From: JACCXM01 sp046328335
Lineage (GTDB): Bacteria; Chloroflexota; Chloroflexia; Thermomicrobiales; UBA6265
DNA length: 64,000 nt
Direction: 5' to 3'
Assembly: GCA_046328335.1 (NCBI GenBank)
Contig: JAXLWU010000013.1
Coordinates: 79,007 to 143,006 of the forward strand
Shown: positions 33,242-42,271 of the stretch, piece after piece
How positions within the stretch are numbered: the first letter of the stretch is position 1
How the letters are laid out: each line of letters starts with the position of its first letter
Made by a program: the position numbers and the translations under genes
The notes under the pieces: generated by a model
What the model was told of the DNA's origin: nothing
What the model saw: the letters and a program-made list of their open reading frames with translations, nothing else
The model's database searches: none

Positions 33242-33619
33242 ATGAGCAAAGTTTCGTACAAGCGGCTGGGCATGGCCCTGGTGAGCGTTGCGGTGCCATT
33301 CATGGTTGCCGGCTCCGTTGCTGCGGCGCCGACGCCGGTCGAGGTGTCTTCGGTCGCGAACGAGTGCATCCTTGGTCTTGGCATCGACATCAGCACCTGC
33401 AGTGGCGCTGTCACTGAAGGCGTCTACGATGTCATCGAGACCGAGACCAACGGCAGCCTGTCCGATCAGGGCGTTGACTACTCGATCGATCTTGGCGCGC
33501 CGTCGGTTGTCGAGCCGGGCAACTTCCCGTATGACATCAACGCCATCGCGGTGAACCCGCTGCCGCCGCTGCCACCGGCTCCGATTGTGCCGGTCGGTTC
33601 TTCGGTTCCGTTCCAGTAG
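33242..33619 (+). CDS. Small secreted protein with Pro-rich C-terminus
   Basis: A 125-residue exported protein of no recognised family. A Sec signal (MSKVSYKRLGMALVSVAVPF, then GSVAAAPTP) is followed by a short domain containing two Cys (NECILGLGIDISTCSG, a likely disulfide). Next come an acidic region (VYDVIETETNGSLSDQGVDY) and a Pro/Val tail (NPLPPLPPAPIVPVGSSVPF). The ribosome site GGAGGGAAAGG is strong and a perfect terminator hairpin follows, suggesting a discrete, well-expressed transcript. It may be an envelope or surface component. Confidence 0.85.
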   Translation: MSKVSYKRLGMALVSVAVPFMVAGSVAAAPTPVEVSSVANECILGLGIDISTCSGAVTEGVYDVIETETNGSLSDQGVDYSIDLGAPSVVEPGNFPYDINAIAVNPLPPLPPAPIVPVGSSVPFQ

Positions 33620-33672
33620 TCTCTATCGCCGCGGCTCAGGTCGTGACGATTTGAGATAACAAGCGCGGTGTA

Positions 33673-33704
33673 ACGACCGCGAGGTCCTTGGACCTCGCGG
33701 TCGT
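33673..33704 (+). terminator. Hairpin terminator after the small secreted protein gene
   Basis: A perfect 15-bp inverted repeat (ACGACCGCGAGGTCC, TT, then its complement) followed by TTGCT. It is the strongest hairpin in this part of the window, though the T run is short. Confidence 0.75.
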
Positions 33705-34089
33705 TTGCTATTGCGCCGTCCACCGGCTGTTGGCTTCCTGAAGACGGGGTGCCCGGTCGGTTGACACGTTGCCTCATCCGGTTGCCGGAGAAGGCGCCGA
33801 TCGCGGCAACGGTGTCGTCCAACCACGCTCGTGATTCCGTCAGGGTGATGACTCCGCGACGCGTTATCACGGTTAGCACTTTGCACGCGATGCTGGAAGC
33901 CACGCATCCGCCAAGCGCCGCTGTCGTGCAGTCTTGATCCCTCGCGACCGCATTTGGGGAGGCCATCGGGAATCGCCCGACGACCGCGGTCATGCTGCAA
34001 TCGCTCCGAGTAGTTCGCGTTTGTTGATGCGGCGACGATGGGGCGGGCGATCGCTTCGATTGGGGAGAACAGAACAGGGGGAGGGCAAG
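33705..34089. other. Gap without a recognisable gene
   Basis: About 385 nt between the terminator and the next small gene. Reading frames here look like shadows (Arg/Pro-rich or interrupted). GGTTGACAC near 33760 is a possible -35 without a good -10. The last 20 nt hold a purine-rich ribosome site (AGGGGGAGGG) for the gene at 34090. I see nothing else in it. Confidence 0.5.
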
Positions 34090-34377
34090 ATGCGATTCAC
34101 ACGCTGTCGTCGGTCAGCGGCAAGGTGGACTCCACTTGTCGCGGCCGGACTGATCGCCGCCGCGTTGCTCGCGGGGCCACTGTCCACTCCTTCCGCCGTA
34201 GCCGCGTCCTGCTTCGCGGTGGGAGACAACGTTGTCTGCATGGATCATCCCGATTTCATCCCGGTTCCGCCGATCATGCCACCCGTGATGCAACCGGTGA
34301 TCAGTGACGGCATCGGCGATGCGGACGATGCAATCGTGATCGAGGACAACGGCGGGTACGAGCGCGATCAGGGCTGA
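34090..34377 (+). CDS. Small secreted protein, second of the pair
   Basis: A 95-residue exported protein. The signal peptide is clear (MRFTRCRRSAARWTPLVAAG, hydrophobic core, AVAAS). The mature part is short, with two Cys (SCFAVGDNVVCMDHPDFI), a Pro/Met/Val segment (IPVPPIMPPVMQPVI) and an acidic tail (GDADDAIVIEDNGGYERDQ). It resembles the 33242 product in plan: signal, Cys pair, Pro-rich stretch, acidic part. AGGGGGAGGG precedes the ATG. The family is not recognised. Confidence 0.8.
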   Translation: MRFTRCRRSAARWTPLVAAGLIAAALLAGPLSTPSAVAASCFAVGDNVVCMDHPDFIPVPPIMPPVMQPVISDGIGDADDAIVIEDNGGYERDQG

Positions 34378-34392
34378 TCCAATTGCGTCCCG

Positions 34393-37146
34393 CTACCCGG
34401 TGTTCTTGAGGCCGCCGGCGATGCCGTTGACGGTGCGCAGAATGACGCGCAGATTGGCCTGGGTTGCCTCGCCCGCGCGTGTTCGCCGCAATAATTCAAT
34501 CTGGACGAACGACATCGGGTCGACATAGGGGTTACGGCGGTCGATCGATCGCCGCAAGACCGGATCGCGGTCGAGGATGCGCTCCTGTCCGGTGAGGCGG
34601 AGAATCTCGGCTGATGTCAACACGTGCTCTTGCTCGATCCGACTCCAGATTCTCTCGCGCACGTCATTCTGGTAGACCAGTGCGGCGTAACGCTCCGCGA
34701 TGTCGAAATCGGATTTCGCGAGCGCCATTTCGGCGTTTGCGATCGTTGCCGCAAAAAACGGCCAGTGCCGCTCCATCTCCTGCAGGAGATCGAGCCCGAA
34801 TTCGCTCCTGCCGTGGGCGAGTCCAGAACCAAGACCAAACCAGCCGGGGAGCAGAAACCGGGACTGCATCCAGGAGAAGACCCAGGGAATGGCCCGCAGA
34901 TCCTCGATTCGCCGTGTCTTCTGCCGCCGCGCTGGACGTGACCCGATCTGGAGTCTGGCGATCTCCGCGATTGGCGTTGCCTCTTCGAAAAATCGCACGA
35001 AATCGTCGTCGCCGTAGACAAGTTGGCGATAGGCGTCGCTCGCCGCGGCGGCCATCGCGGCCATCGCTTGCTGGTAGAGCGCCATCCGCTCGGTATCGGG
35101 ATCGGGCAACACGTGGGCCGTGCTGGCAAGGGCGGCGCTGGCGACCAGTTCGAGTTCACGATGGGCGATGGGCGGCGTGGCGTAGCGCGAGGCGATAACC
35201 TCTCCCTGTTCGGTCAGTTTGACACGCCCAGCGACCGAACCAGGCGGCTGCGCCAGAATCGCGACGTTCGTCGGTCCACCGCCGCGGCCGATCGCGCCGC
35301 CACGGCCATGGAAAAAGGTGTGCCGGATACCAGCTCTGGCGAAGAGCGCCGTCAGGTCCTGCTGCGCCTCGTACAGCGCCCAAACCGAACCGAGATACCC
35401 AACCTCCTTGTTTGAATCGGAGTACCCAATCATGACTTCCTGACTGTCGCCCCGGCTTGCCAGCGCGCGGCGGTACACCGGGACCTCGAGCAGGCAACCC
35501 ATCGTTCTGGCCGCGTTGTGCAGACTCTCCCGCTGTTCAAACAACGGAGCGATGCCGAGTTTGGCATTGCCCCCGCCTGGATCGGCGAGCCCCGATTCCT
35601 TCATCAGCAGCAGAACCGCCAGCGCGTCCGACGGCCGCTCGGCGCCGGAGATGACGTAGGTCTCGATCGCGCCCACGTGCGGCCCCGCCAGTGCGTCGGC
35701 GACGGCGCGAAAGGTGCGCACCACATCGGCGGTATCGTGCTCGAATTGTCCAAGATCGCCAGGGATCAGCGGCCGTGGCGATGCGGTTTCGCGCGACAGA
35801 AGTTCGATCCGGTCGGATTCGTTGAGATCGAGGTACGAGTCGGCGACTCCAGTCCGTTTGAAGATGGCGTCGAGCGTGGCGGCGTTTCTCCGCGCGTGGT
35901 CGCGGATATCCATCACCGCAAGGTGAAAGCCAAACACTTCGACAATCCGGATCAGATCGCGGAGATCGCCATCGGCGATCAGGTCCGCGCCTTGCGCGCG
36001 GAGCGAGCGCTCGATGAGTTTCAGGTCGGCAACGAGTTCGCCCGAGACCCGGTAGCCTTCGGTCAGCCCGGCACGGCTCGCGCGCACCTTTTCCCGCATC
36101 AATGAAAGCGTCTGGCGATAGGGCTCCGTGGCATTGACCTGACGGAGCCTGTCTGCCGTCGCAGGGAACTCGTCCGCGAGCCGTGCCAGTAGTGGATGCA
36201 GTGCCGCGGCTGGTCCCGCGATGGTTTCCGCAACCGAGACGCGACCCGCCAGTTCGAGCAAGCGCGATTCGAGCAGGTTGAGCGCGGCGTCACGCATCAA
36301 GCCAAGCGCCTGGTTGGTGACTTCGGCCGTCACAAACGGATTGCCATCGCGATCGCCACCGATCCAGGTACCGGGAATGAGCAGCGGCGGAACGTCGATT
36401 GACGCGGCAGGGTAGAACTCCGCGATGGCCTCCTCGAGTTCACGGTAGAGGCGCGGCACCACGTCGACGAAGGTCGACAAGAGATAGACCAGACTGGTGC
36501 GCACTTCGTCCAGCACGGTCAGTCCGCTCACCCGGATCTCATCGGAGTACCAGAGTTCCTCGATCGTGTGCGCGATGAGTTGCTTGGTGCGGGATTCATC
36601 TTCGGGGAGCATGGCCCGCTCATCGAGGTCGCGTAGGGCGGCAAAGACACGGGCCAACTTGGCGATGATCGTGCGGCGGCGTGCTTCCGTTGGATGGGCG
36701 GTCAGCACCAGACGAATTTTGGCGCTGGCAAGAAACGATGCGAGTTCGTTCGCGCGCGTACCCCGTGCCGCGATGAGCGAGATGGCTTCACGGATCGAAC
36801 CGCGGCGGGGTCCTCCACCAGACGTCTCGCGGGCGCGAATACGCCGGATGCGTTCACTATCTTCCGCCAGATTGATGAGTTGAAAATAGTTGGTGAAGGC
36901 GCGGACGAGGGTTTCCGATTCGTCATCCGGCAGCGCCCGAACCATGGCATCCAGCGCGAACCCGGCCTCGAGATTGCCAGCCCTGAGGTCCTTGGCCAAG
37001 GCCCGCGCCTGCTCGGTCTGCGCGAAGGCGCGCTCACCGGACGTTCGGCGCAGAATTTCGCCAAGGGCGCCGGCGAGGAAATAGACATCGTCCGAGATCG
37101 TGCGCGCGGACCTTCGCTGCTCCAATTGACGCTCGCTTTCCGCCAC
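34393..37146 (-). CDS. ppc: Phosphoenolpyruvate carboxylase
   Basis: A 917-residue anaplerotic enzyme that carboxylates phosphoenolpyruvate with bicarbonate to oxaloacetate. Signatures: LVLTAHPTEARRRT (catalytic His), GTWIGGDRDGNPFVTAEV, VMIGYSDSNKEVGYLGSVWA (catalytic Lys), FFHGRGGAIGRGGGPTN (substrate loop) and the conserved C-terminus ending LKNTG. Full length. The gene converges with the small secreted protein gene, 15 nt apart. It feeds oxaloacetate to the citrate cycle, together with sucCD elsewhere in the window. Confidence 0.97.
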   Translation of the reverse strand: MAESERQLEQRRSARTISDDVYFLAGALGEILRRTSGERAFAQTEQARALAKDLRAGNLEAGFALDAMVRALPDDESETLVRAFTNYFQLINLAEDSERIRRIRARETSGGGPRRGSIREAISLIAARGTRANELASFLASAKIRLVLTAHPTEARRRTIIAKLARVFAALRDLDERAMLPEDESRTKQLIAHTIEELWYSDEIRVSGLTVLDEVRTSLVYLLSTFVDVVPRLYRELEEAIAEFYPAASIDVPPLLIPGTWIGGDRDGNPFVTAEVTNQALGLMRDAALNLLESRLLELAGRVSVAETIAGPAAALHPLLARLADEFPATADRLRQVNATEPYRQTLSLMREKVRASRAGLTEGYRVSGELVADLKLIERSLRAQGADLIADGDLRDLIRIVEVFGFHLAVMDIRDHARRNAATLDAIFKRTGVADSYLDLNESDRIELLSRETASPRPLIPGDLGQFEHDTADVVRTFRAVADALAGPHVGAIETYVISGAERPSDALAVLLLMKESGLADPGGGNAKLGIAPLFEQRESLHNAARTMGCLLEVPVYRRALASRGDSQEVMIGYSDSNKEVGYLGSVWALYEAQQDLTALFARAGIRHTFFHGRGGAIGRGGGPTNVAILAQPPGSVAGRVKLTEQGEVIASRYATPPIAHRELELVASAALASTAHVLPDPDTERMALYQQAMAAMAAAASDAYRQLVYGDDDFVRFFEEATPIAEIARLQIGSRPARRQKTRRIEDLRAIPWVFSWMQSRFLLPGWFGLGSGLAHGRSEFGLDLLQEMERHWPFFAATIANAEMALAKSDFDIAERYAALVYQNDVRERIWSRIEQEHVLTSAEILRLTGQERILDRDPVLRRSIDRRNPYVDPMSFVQIELLRRTRAGEATQANLRVILRTVNGIAGGLKNTG

Positions 37147-37345
37147 CGTGTCGACACGCTGGACGCGCCATCGATCTGGTCGTCTCGTTCCGGCCAGTCT
37201 ACGACCAGAAGAACCCAGCGCCGTGGTGCGCCGCCACAGATCGCAAGTGAACTGAGTGACAATTGCGGGTATGGCACGGTCCTGAACCGCGAGTATGCAT
37301 ATTCGAGCCGCCGCGCTGGCGAACCAGCGGGGCAGGAGGAGCGTC

Positions 37346-39313
37346 TTGACCTTAACGGAAACCGGGATTCACCGATTCGCCGACCTGTCGGCGCAAGCGG
37401 GGCAGGCAGCGGAACTTCAACCGGAGGAACTCGCGGATCGGACCGTTCCTGCCGATGCGCGGATATCACCTGACGGTCAGCGAGTCGTCTTCGTCGCCGA
37501 TCCTGTCGGCCGCCGCAGTGAGAAACCGACACGAACGCTCTGGATCGCCGGGGCGGGCGGCGTCGCGCGCAAGTTGACCACGGGGGCCAGCGACGACAGC
37601 GATCCGCGATGGTCACCCGATGGTTCCCGAATCCTGTTCCGCTCCGATCGTGGTTCCGAGGAAGAGAAACAGAAGCGGCTCTTCCTGTTGCCCCTGGAAG
37701 GAGGCGAGGCGCAGCCCATTGGGGAATGGTCGGGAGCGCTCTTTCAGGCGAGTTGGTCACCGGACGGAATGACGATCGCGACACTATGTCGTGACGAAGA
37801 CCCGTCGGAGATCAAGGCGAAAAAGAAGGAGCGGGACGACGCGGTCGTTGTCGAGGAGGATTCTCGATTCGCCAGACTCTGGATTGCCGACGTCGAAACA
37901 GGTCACCGCCGGTGCCTTACCACTGGTGAACGAGAGGTTCGTTCCTACGCCTGGCTGCCCGATGGGAGCGGTCTGGTCGTCGTGACCACCAATTCTGTCG
38001 ACTATGACGCGGTCTTTACGCCGTCTCACGCCTGGCTGGTACCGATCGCTGGCGGTTTGCCGCGGCTTCTCGGGGAGTTTCCAACGACTCCATCGTCTGG
38101 CGTGGTCGTCGCCGTCGAAACAGGGCCACTGGTCGCGTTTCGCGCTGATGGTGGGCGCGATCAGCCTGCCGATGCGATCTATGTGTTGCCCCTGTCCGGG
38201 GGGGAACCGAGGCGGATCATTCCCGAAACCGCTGGCGCGGTCGAAGAGATTGTGCCGTTGCCCGGCTGGCCCGAGTGTGTCGGGGCACGTATCGTCCAGC
38301 GTACGCATGGGCGGCTCTTCGCGGTCAACGTGCGGACCGGTGACATGACTCCACTCGATACAACGGCGTTCGGTGGCCGGGGCAGCGTATTGGCGGGCGT
38401 ATCGTTCGCCGCGGACGGCAAACGACTGGCCGCGATCTGGAGCGATGGGTCGACGCCAGAGGAGGTCTATCTGGCCGACGTCTCCGGCGAAGCCCAAGCG
38501 GTGACCTCGTTTGGCGCGTCGTTCGCCGGCCGCCTGCAGCCAACCGAGGTCGTGACCTGGATCAGCGATGACGGGGTCGAGATCGAAGGTCTTCTCACCT
38601 ACCCACGTGGTTACCGGGAAGGGGAGCGCTATCCGCTGCTGGTCGAGATTCACGGCGGCCCGTCCTGGCAATGGGAAGACCGGGTCATGCTCGATTGGCA
38701 CGATTGGGCGCAGATGCTTGCCAGCCGGGGCTACGCCGTGCTCTTGCCGAATCCGCGGGGAAGTACTGCCTACGGCGACGAGTTCCAGCGGCTTCTCCAA
38801 GATGATGTTGGCGGCGGAGAATCACGCGACCTGGTGGCGGGGGCGAAGGCGATGGTCGAGCGAGGAATCGCCGATCCCGACCGGTTGGCGATCGGCGGTT
38901 GGAGTTGGGGAGGGTATCTCACCGCCTGGACGATCACCCAGACCCCGATCTTCAAGGCGGCGGTGATGGGCGCTGGCCTCGCGAACATGATTTCCGATCA
39001 CGGGCAGGGCGATATCCCGTCGATGAACCTCCTGTTGTATCCCGGCCATCCGTACGAGCACCTCGATGCCTACTGGGACGCCTCGCCGATCCGGCATATC
39101 ACCGCCGTTCAGACGCCGACCCTGATTCTGCACGGCGATGCGGACGATCGTGTCCACCCGGCGCAAGGCATGGAGTACTTCCGCGCGCTGAAGATCCGCG
39201 GCGTTCCGGTACGGTTCGTGCGCTATCCGCGTGAAGGTCACAGCATCGACGAGCGGGCGCACCAGGTCGATCTGATGCGTCGCATTCTCGATTGGCTGGC
39301 ACGGTACGGCTGA
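37346..39313 (+). CDS. S9 prolyl-oligopeptidase-family serine peptidase (first of two)
   Basis: A 655-residue intracellular peptidase of the acylaminoacyl-peptidase (S9C) type. An N-terminal beta-propeller shows TolB-like blades (DARISPDGQRVVFVADPVGR, DPRWSPDGSRILFRSDRG, QASWSPDGMTIATLCRDEDP). The C-terminal alpha/beta hydrolase has LLVEIHGGPSWQWEDR, catalytic Ser in IGGWSWGGYLTAWTI, Asp in LILHGDADDRVHPAQGMEYF and His in YPREGHSIDERAHQ. I start it at TTG 37346, with AGGAGG six nt upstream; the in-frame ATG at 37295 lacks a ribosome site. No signal peptide. A paralogue lies at 52914. Confidence 0.93.
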   Translation: MTLTETGIHRFADLSAQAGQAAELQPEELADRTVPADARISPDGQRVVFVADPVGRRSEKPTRTLWIAGAGGVARKLTTGASDDSDPRWSPDGSRILFRSDRGSEEEKQKRLFLLPLEGGEAQPIGEWSGALFQASWSPDGMTIATLCRDEDPSEIKAKKKERDDAVVVEEDSRFARLWIADVETGHRRCLTTGEREVRSYAWLPDGSGLVVVTTNSVDYDAVFTPSHAWLVPIAGGLPRLLGEFPTTPSSGVVVAVETGPLVAFRADGGRDQPADAIYVLPLSGGEPRRIIPETAGAVEEIVPLPGWPECVGARIVQRTHGRLFAVNVRTGDMTPLDTTAFGGRGSVLAGVSFAADGKRLAAIWSDGSTPEEVYLADVSGEAQAVTSFGASFAGRLQPTEVVTWISDDGVEIEGLLTYPRGYREGERYPLLVEIHGGPSWQWEDRVMLDWHDWAQMLASRGYAVLLPNPRGSTAYGDEFQRLLQDDVGGGESRDLVAGAKAMVERGIADPDRLAIGGWSWGGYLTAWTITQTPIFKAAVMGAGLANMISDHGQGDIPSMNLLLYPGHPYEHLDAYWDASPIRHITAVQTPTLILHGDADDRVHPAQGMEYFRALKIRGVPVRFVRYPREGHSIDERAHQVDLMRRILDWLARYG

Positions 39314-39464
39314 TCCTGGCCCAGGACTTCGAAGGGGTGATTCAGGGGCGAGCTGGATTCCTACCTCCGGCAGAGGATGGTGACAGGCGAAGGGGCTTCG
39401 GGGTGTCGCCTGGACGATCCGGAATGATTCCATGCCTTCGGTATCGGAGTGGCGTGCCGAAAAC

Positions 39465-39547
39465 GTGTCAGTCCGACGCAGGAGAGACCTCGTCGTTCGG
39501 CCGGTGGCAAGACGAACGACGAGGTCCCTCGTTCCTCGGGACGACAC
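39465..39547. repeat. Dispersed palindromic repeat, family A copy 2
   Basis: The left arm starts GTGTCAGTCCGACGCAGGAG and runs to CTCGTCGTTCG. After a 13-nt centre the right arm runs from CGAACGACGAGG to CTCGGGACGACAC. The inner CGAACGACGAGGTC arms are a perfect inverted repeat. It lies in the 399-nt gap between the S9 peptidase and the DUF167 gene; I see nothing else in that gap. Confidence 0.85.
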
Positions 39548-39712
39548 AACGTCCGCACGGCGCTGGGGTAGCGAACTCGATGGAAACTCAGCGTGTACCT
39601 TCCCGGTTCGTGGTTAGCGGAGATATCTCGAAGGGTCAGTTCCGACTGCTGCTGTGGCAAGGGATAGCCGCGATTTCAGCCTTCTTGACCGGAAATGATC
39701 CGGATGATTCGG

Positions 39713-40033
39713 TCATCCCGCCGCTTCTCCCCCCAAACGTGGCATGAGTTGTTCCGGGGTTAGACCATCGACCAGAATCTGCTTGTGCCGGCTGTGCTCG
39801 CCGGTGAGGATCGAGAGCCGGGAGCGAGAGACGTCGATCGCTTCCGCCAGCACCTTGATCACGGCCGCGTTGGCAGCGCCGTCGACCGGTGGCGCGGTAA
39901 CGCGAATCCGCAGCAGGCCATGATCTGAAATCTCGATCTGATTTCGCGATCCTCGCGGAACCACGATGATCCGGATGACGCTTCCCCGCGGATGCGGCGA
40001 GACAACCTCGCCGATTTCCGGGAGTTGGCTCAC
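39713..40033 (-). CDS. DUF167 (YggU-family) protein
   Basis: A 106-residue DUF167 protein. Family core: GSVIRIIVVPRGSRNQIEIS, LLRIRVTAPPVDGAANAAVI, KVLAEAIDVSRSRLSILTGE and HSRHKQILVDGL. The GTG start at 40033 overlaps the upstream stop (GTGA), which fixes the start. A long in-frame extension to 40540 is antisense-like Arg/Pro sequence and is rejected. The family's biochemical role is unknown. Confidence 0.92.
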   Translation of the reverse strand: MSQLPEIGEVVSPHPRGSVIRIIVVPRGSRNQIEISDHGLLRIRVTAPPVDGAANAAVIKVLAEAIDVSRSRLSILTGEHSRHKQILVDGLTPEQLMPRLGGEAAG

Positions 40034-41469
40034 GCCGCGATGCGGGAGCGGGCGGAGCGGCGGGAGCGGAGGTCGCGCGCGACGGCCGGGAGATCGGCGG
40101 CGGGCACGACCGGTCGCCCCAAGGTGGCTTCCAGCTCGGGCAGGGTCATGTCGTCGAGGAGCGTGCCGGTGCGCTGGCTGACCATGCGATCCGAGATATA
40201 GAGCGGCCGCGTATCGCCGGAACGAGGGAAAGCGGTGGCGATGTCCATTCCGGACAACAAACCGGAGACGTTGATCTCCGCTCCGAGATAGACGTTCTCG
40301 ACGGCAACGACAGCGAGATCGGCGCCGGTGTGGGCGTTGAGGCGAGCGACTGACTCGCGCATGGTCGGCGCGATCAATTTGCCACACGCGATCGTTCCCC
40401 CCGCGCCGGAGAGACCGCCTGGCTTGGCCCGGCGCACATAGCGATCGAGTGAATCGAGAAAGGCGCGGGTGATGCCGATGCCGTCCTCGATCTGGGGAAA
40501 TCCACCGTAATGGGCGGTGTCGGGAACGGGGATGCCACACATCAGGTAGAACTCGTCACCGAGGTAGAAGAACGGATCACCCCGCTCGCGCAGGAACCGC
40601 TCCTGCCAGCGTTCGGCCTGAAGGATGACGGCCCGCGCCTCGTCCGGGTGATAGCGGCGCACGGTGATCTGTTTTCCAGGGAGTGTGCGCATGCAGGTCC
40701 GCGAGAGGCGGACCTGGCGGCTCTGCCGCTCCTGACCGTGACGCGAGAGCCCGACGGGCACGCCGGCGATGGAGCGCAGGCGCGGCCCGAAGGTGGCCAG
40801 ATCGTTGAGCGACCGGTCGAGTTCTGGTCCGTCATTGACGCCGGGAACCAGGACGAGTTGCGCGTGGAAATCGATGCCCGCTCGTTCGAGCCTGGCAAGA
40901 TCGTCCATGATCTGACCCGCGCGCGGGTTGCCGACCAGGGCGACCCGCAACTCGGGAGCGGTACTGTGGACGGAAACGTGGAGGGGCGAGATGTGCTGCT
41001 CTTCGATGCGCTGCCAATCCGCTTCACTGAGATTGGTGAGGGTGACGAAACTTCCGTAGAGCATCGAGTAGCGAAAGTCGTCGTCCATCACGTAGAGGGA
41101 ACGGCGCATCCCTTTCGGGATCTGCTTGATGAAGCAGAACGGGCAGGCGTTCTCACACAGCCGCACGCCATCGAAGGTCGGGTCGGCAAAGGTCACGCCC
41201 CAGTACTCGTCGCCTTCGAGGTCGAGTTCATAGCGCAGCAGCACGTCATGGCGTTCGACATCGATGGTGACGCGATCAGACTGAGCGTAGAACTGAAAAT
41301 CGAGCGCATCGACCAGGGGTTTGCCGTTGATCCCGATGATGCGGTCGCCAGATTCGATACCGAGTTCCATCGCCAGCGACGCTGGAGCAACCGATTCCAC
41401 CAAGCCGGGAATGGCGGGCGCGAGATCGACGCGGCGGAGGGACAAGGGGCTGACGGTGACAGGACTCAT
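40030..41469 (-). CDS. DUF512 protein: PDZ domain with radical-SAM-like iron-sulfur domain
   Basis: A 479-residue protein. An N-terminal PDZ-type domain (ESVAPASLAMELGIESGDRI, IGINGKPLVDALDFQFY) leads to a radical-SAM-like cluster motif, VRLCENACPFCFIKQIPKGM (Cys-x3-Cys-x2-Cys), then SMLYGSFVTLTNLSEADW and HVSVHSTAPELRVALVGNPR. The C-terminal DUF512 domain contains YLGAEINVSGLLSGMDIATA and MVSQRTGTLLDDMTLPELEA. The reaction is unknown. It is coupled to the DUF167 gene by overlapping stop and start codons. Confidence 0.93.
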   Translation of the reverse strand: MSPVTVSPLSLRRVDLAPAIPGLVESVAPASLAMELGIESGDRIIGINGKPLVDALDFQFYAQSDRVTIDVERHDVLLRYELDLEGDEYWGVTFADPTFDGVRLCENACPFCFIKQIPKGMRRSLYVMDDDFRYSMLYGSFVTLTNLSEADWQRIEEQHISPLHVSVHSTAPELRVALVGNPRAGQIMDDLARLERAGIDFHAQLVLVPGVNDGPELDRSLNDLATFGPRLRSIAGVPVGLSRHGQERQSRQVRLSRTCMRTLPGKQITVRRYHPDEARAVILQAERWQERFLRERGDPFFYLGDEFYLMCGIPVPDTAHYGGFPQIEDGIGITRAFLDSLDRYVRRAKPGGLSGAGGTIACGKLIAPTMRESVARLNAHTGADLAVVAVENVYLGAEINVSGLLSGMDIATAFPRSGDTRPLYISDRMVSQRTGTLLDDMTLPELEATLGRPVVPAADLPAVARDLRSRRSARSRIAA

Positions 41470-41806
41470 GGCGACTCAGGTCGAACGATCGAGCAGGCGA
41501 TCAGGCGCTGATTGACACACGAAACCGCCGGTATCATCACGGATCCGGCGGCGACTTTACCCATTCTACCATGATGATGAACGCCATTCGGTGCTTGCCG
41601 CACGGACTGTCTGAGCAAGGCTATACTTCAGATTCATGTACGAGCCGGGGGATTCCCTCTGGCTCTTTCCCATATAGACGTGCAAGCGAGGCAGGCGCTG
41701 CCGCGTCAATCAGTCGTCTTCTGAACGAGGAGTTGCCGGAGGCCTCGTGGCCCCGGGCATGACGGGCGGCTCGTCCTTGCGGGCCGCTGCGAAGAGGACT
41801 CGCCGC
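41470..41806. other. Divergent intergenic region before greA
   Basis: A 337-nt gap with no gene I can support. It contains TTGACA (41512-41517) with TATCAT 14 nt on, and TATACT at 41622-41627 with a TTGCCG 21 nt before it. Both spacings are off-consensus, so promoters for greA are probably here but not placed. GAGG at 41793-41796 is the likely greA ribosome site. Confidence 0.45.
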
Positions 41807-42271
41807 ATGGCACAGACCGTCTGGCTGACCGAGGCTGGCAAGACCCGGCTGGAAGAAGAACTGCACGACCTGCGCACTCGCCGCCGTCCCGAGTTGCAAG
41901 TCCGCATTCAGGAAGCAACCGAGAGCGGCGATATCTCTGACAACAGCGAATACGAAGAGCTCAAGGACGAGTGGGCGAGTCTGGAAGCACGCATCCATGA
42001 ACTGGAGCAAACGCTGGATCACGCGGCGGTGCTGGCGCGGGGAGCGAATGGCGACGTGGTCGGGCTCGGATCGACGGTGCGGATCCTGAGCGACGACGGC
42101 GAAGAGGAGACCTGGGTGCTGGTCAGCCCGCAGGAGGCGAACACGCTCGACGGCACGATCTCGACTGACTCACCGGTGGGGCGCGCCCTGGTCGGATGCC
42201 GCGCGGGTGAATCGGCGACGGTACGGACGCCGAGTGGAGCGATCGTCTACACGGTGGTGTCCGTTTCGTGA
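41807..42271 (+). CDS. greA: Transcription elongation factor GreA
   Basis: A 154-residue factor that rescues backtracked RNA polymerase by stimulating transcript cleavage. The N-terminal coiled coil starts VWLTEAGKTRLEEELHDLRT. The tip residues (Asp/Glu) lie in ATESGDISDNSEYEELKDEW. The C-terminal FKBP-like domain has VGLGSTVRILSDDGEEETWV and PVGRALVGCRAGESATVRTP. The ATG at 41807 gives family length; an in-frame GTG at 41747 adds 20 unrelated residues. The stop overlaps the lysS start (GTGA), so the two are one operon. Confidence 0.94.
   Translation: MAQTVWLTEAGKTRLEEELHDLRTRRRPELQVRIQEATESGDISDNSEYEELKDEWASLEARIHELEQTLDHAAVLARGANGDVVGLGSTVRILSDDGEEETWVLVSPQEANTLDGTISTDSPVGRALVGCRAGESATVRTPSGAIVYTVVSVS

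Noticed and set aside
33760..33800. GGTTGACAC as a promoter for the 34090 gene
   Set aside because: No -10 at acceptable distance and about 300 nt from the start codon.
39713..40540. Long open frame extending DUF167 to 275 residues
   Set aside because: The N-terminal 170 residues are Arg/Pro/His-rich antisense to DUF512; the true start is the GTG at 40033.
41512..41537. TTGACA with TATCAT as the greA promoter
   Set aside because: A 14-nt spacer is too short for a standard promoter and there is no extended -10.
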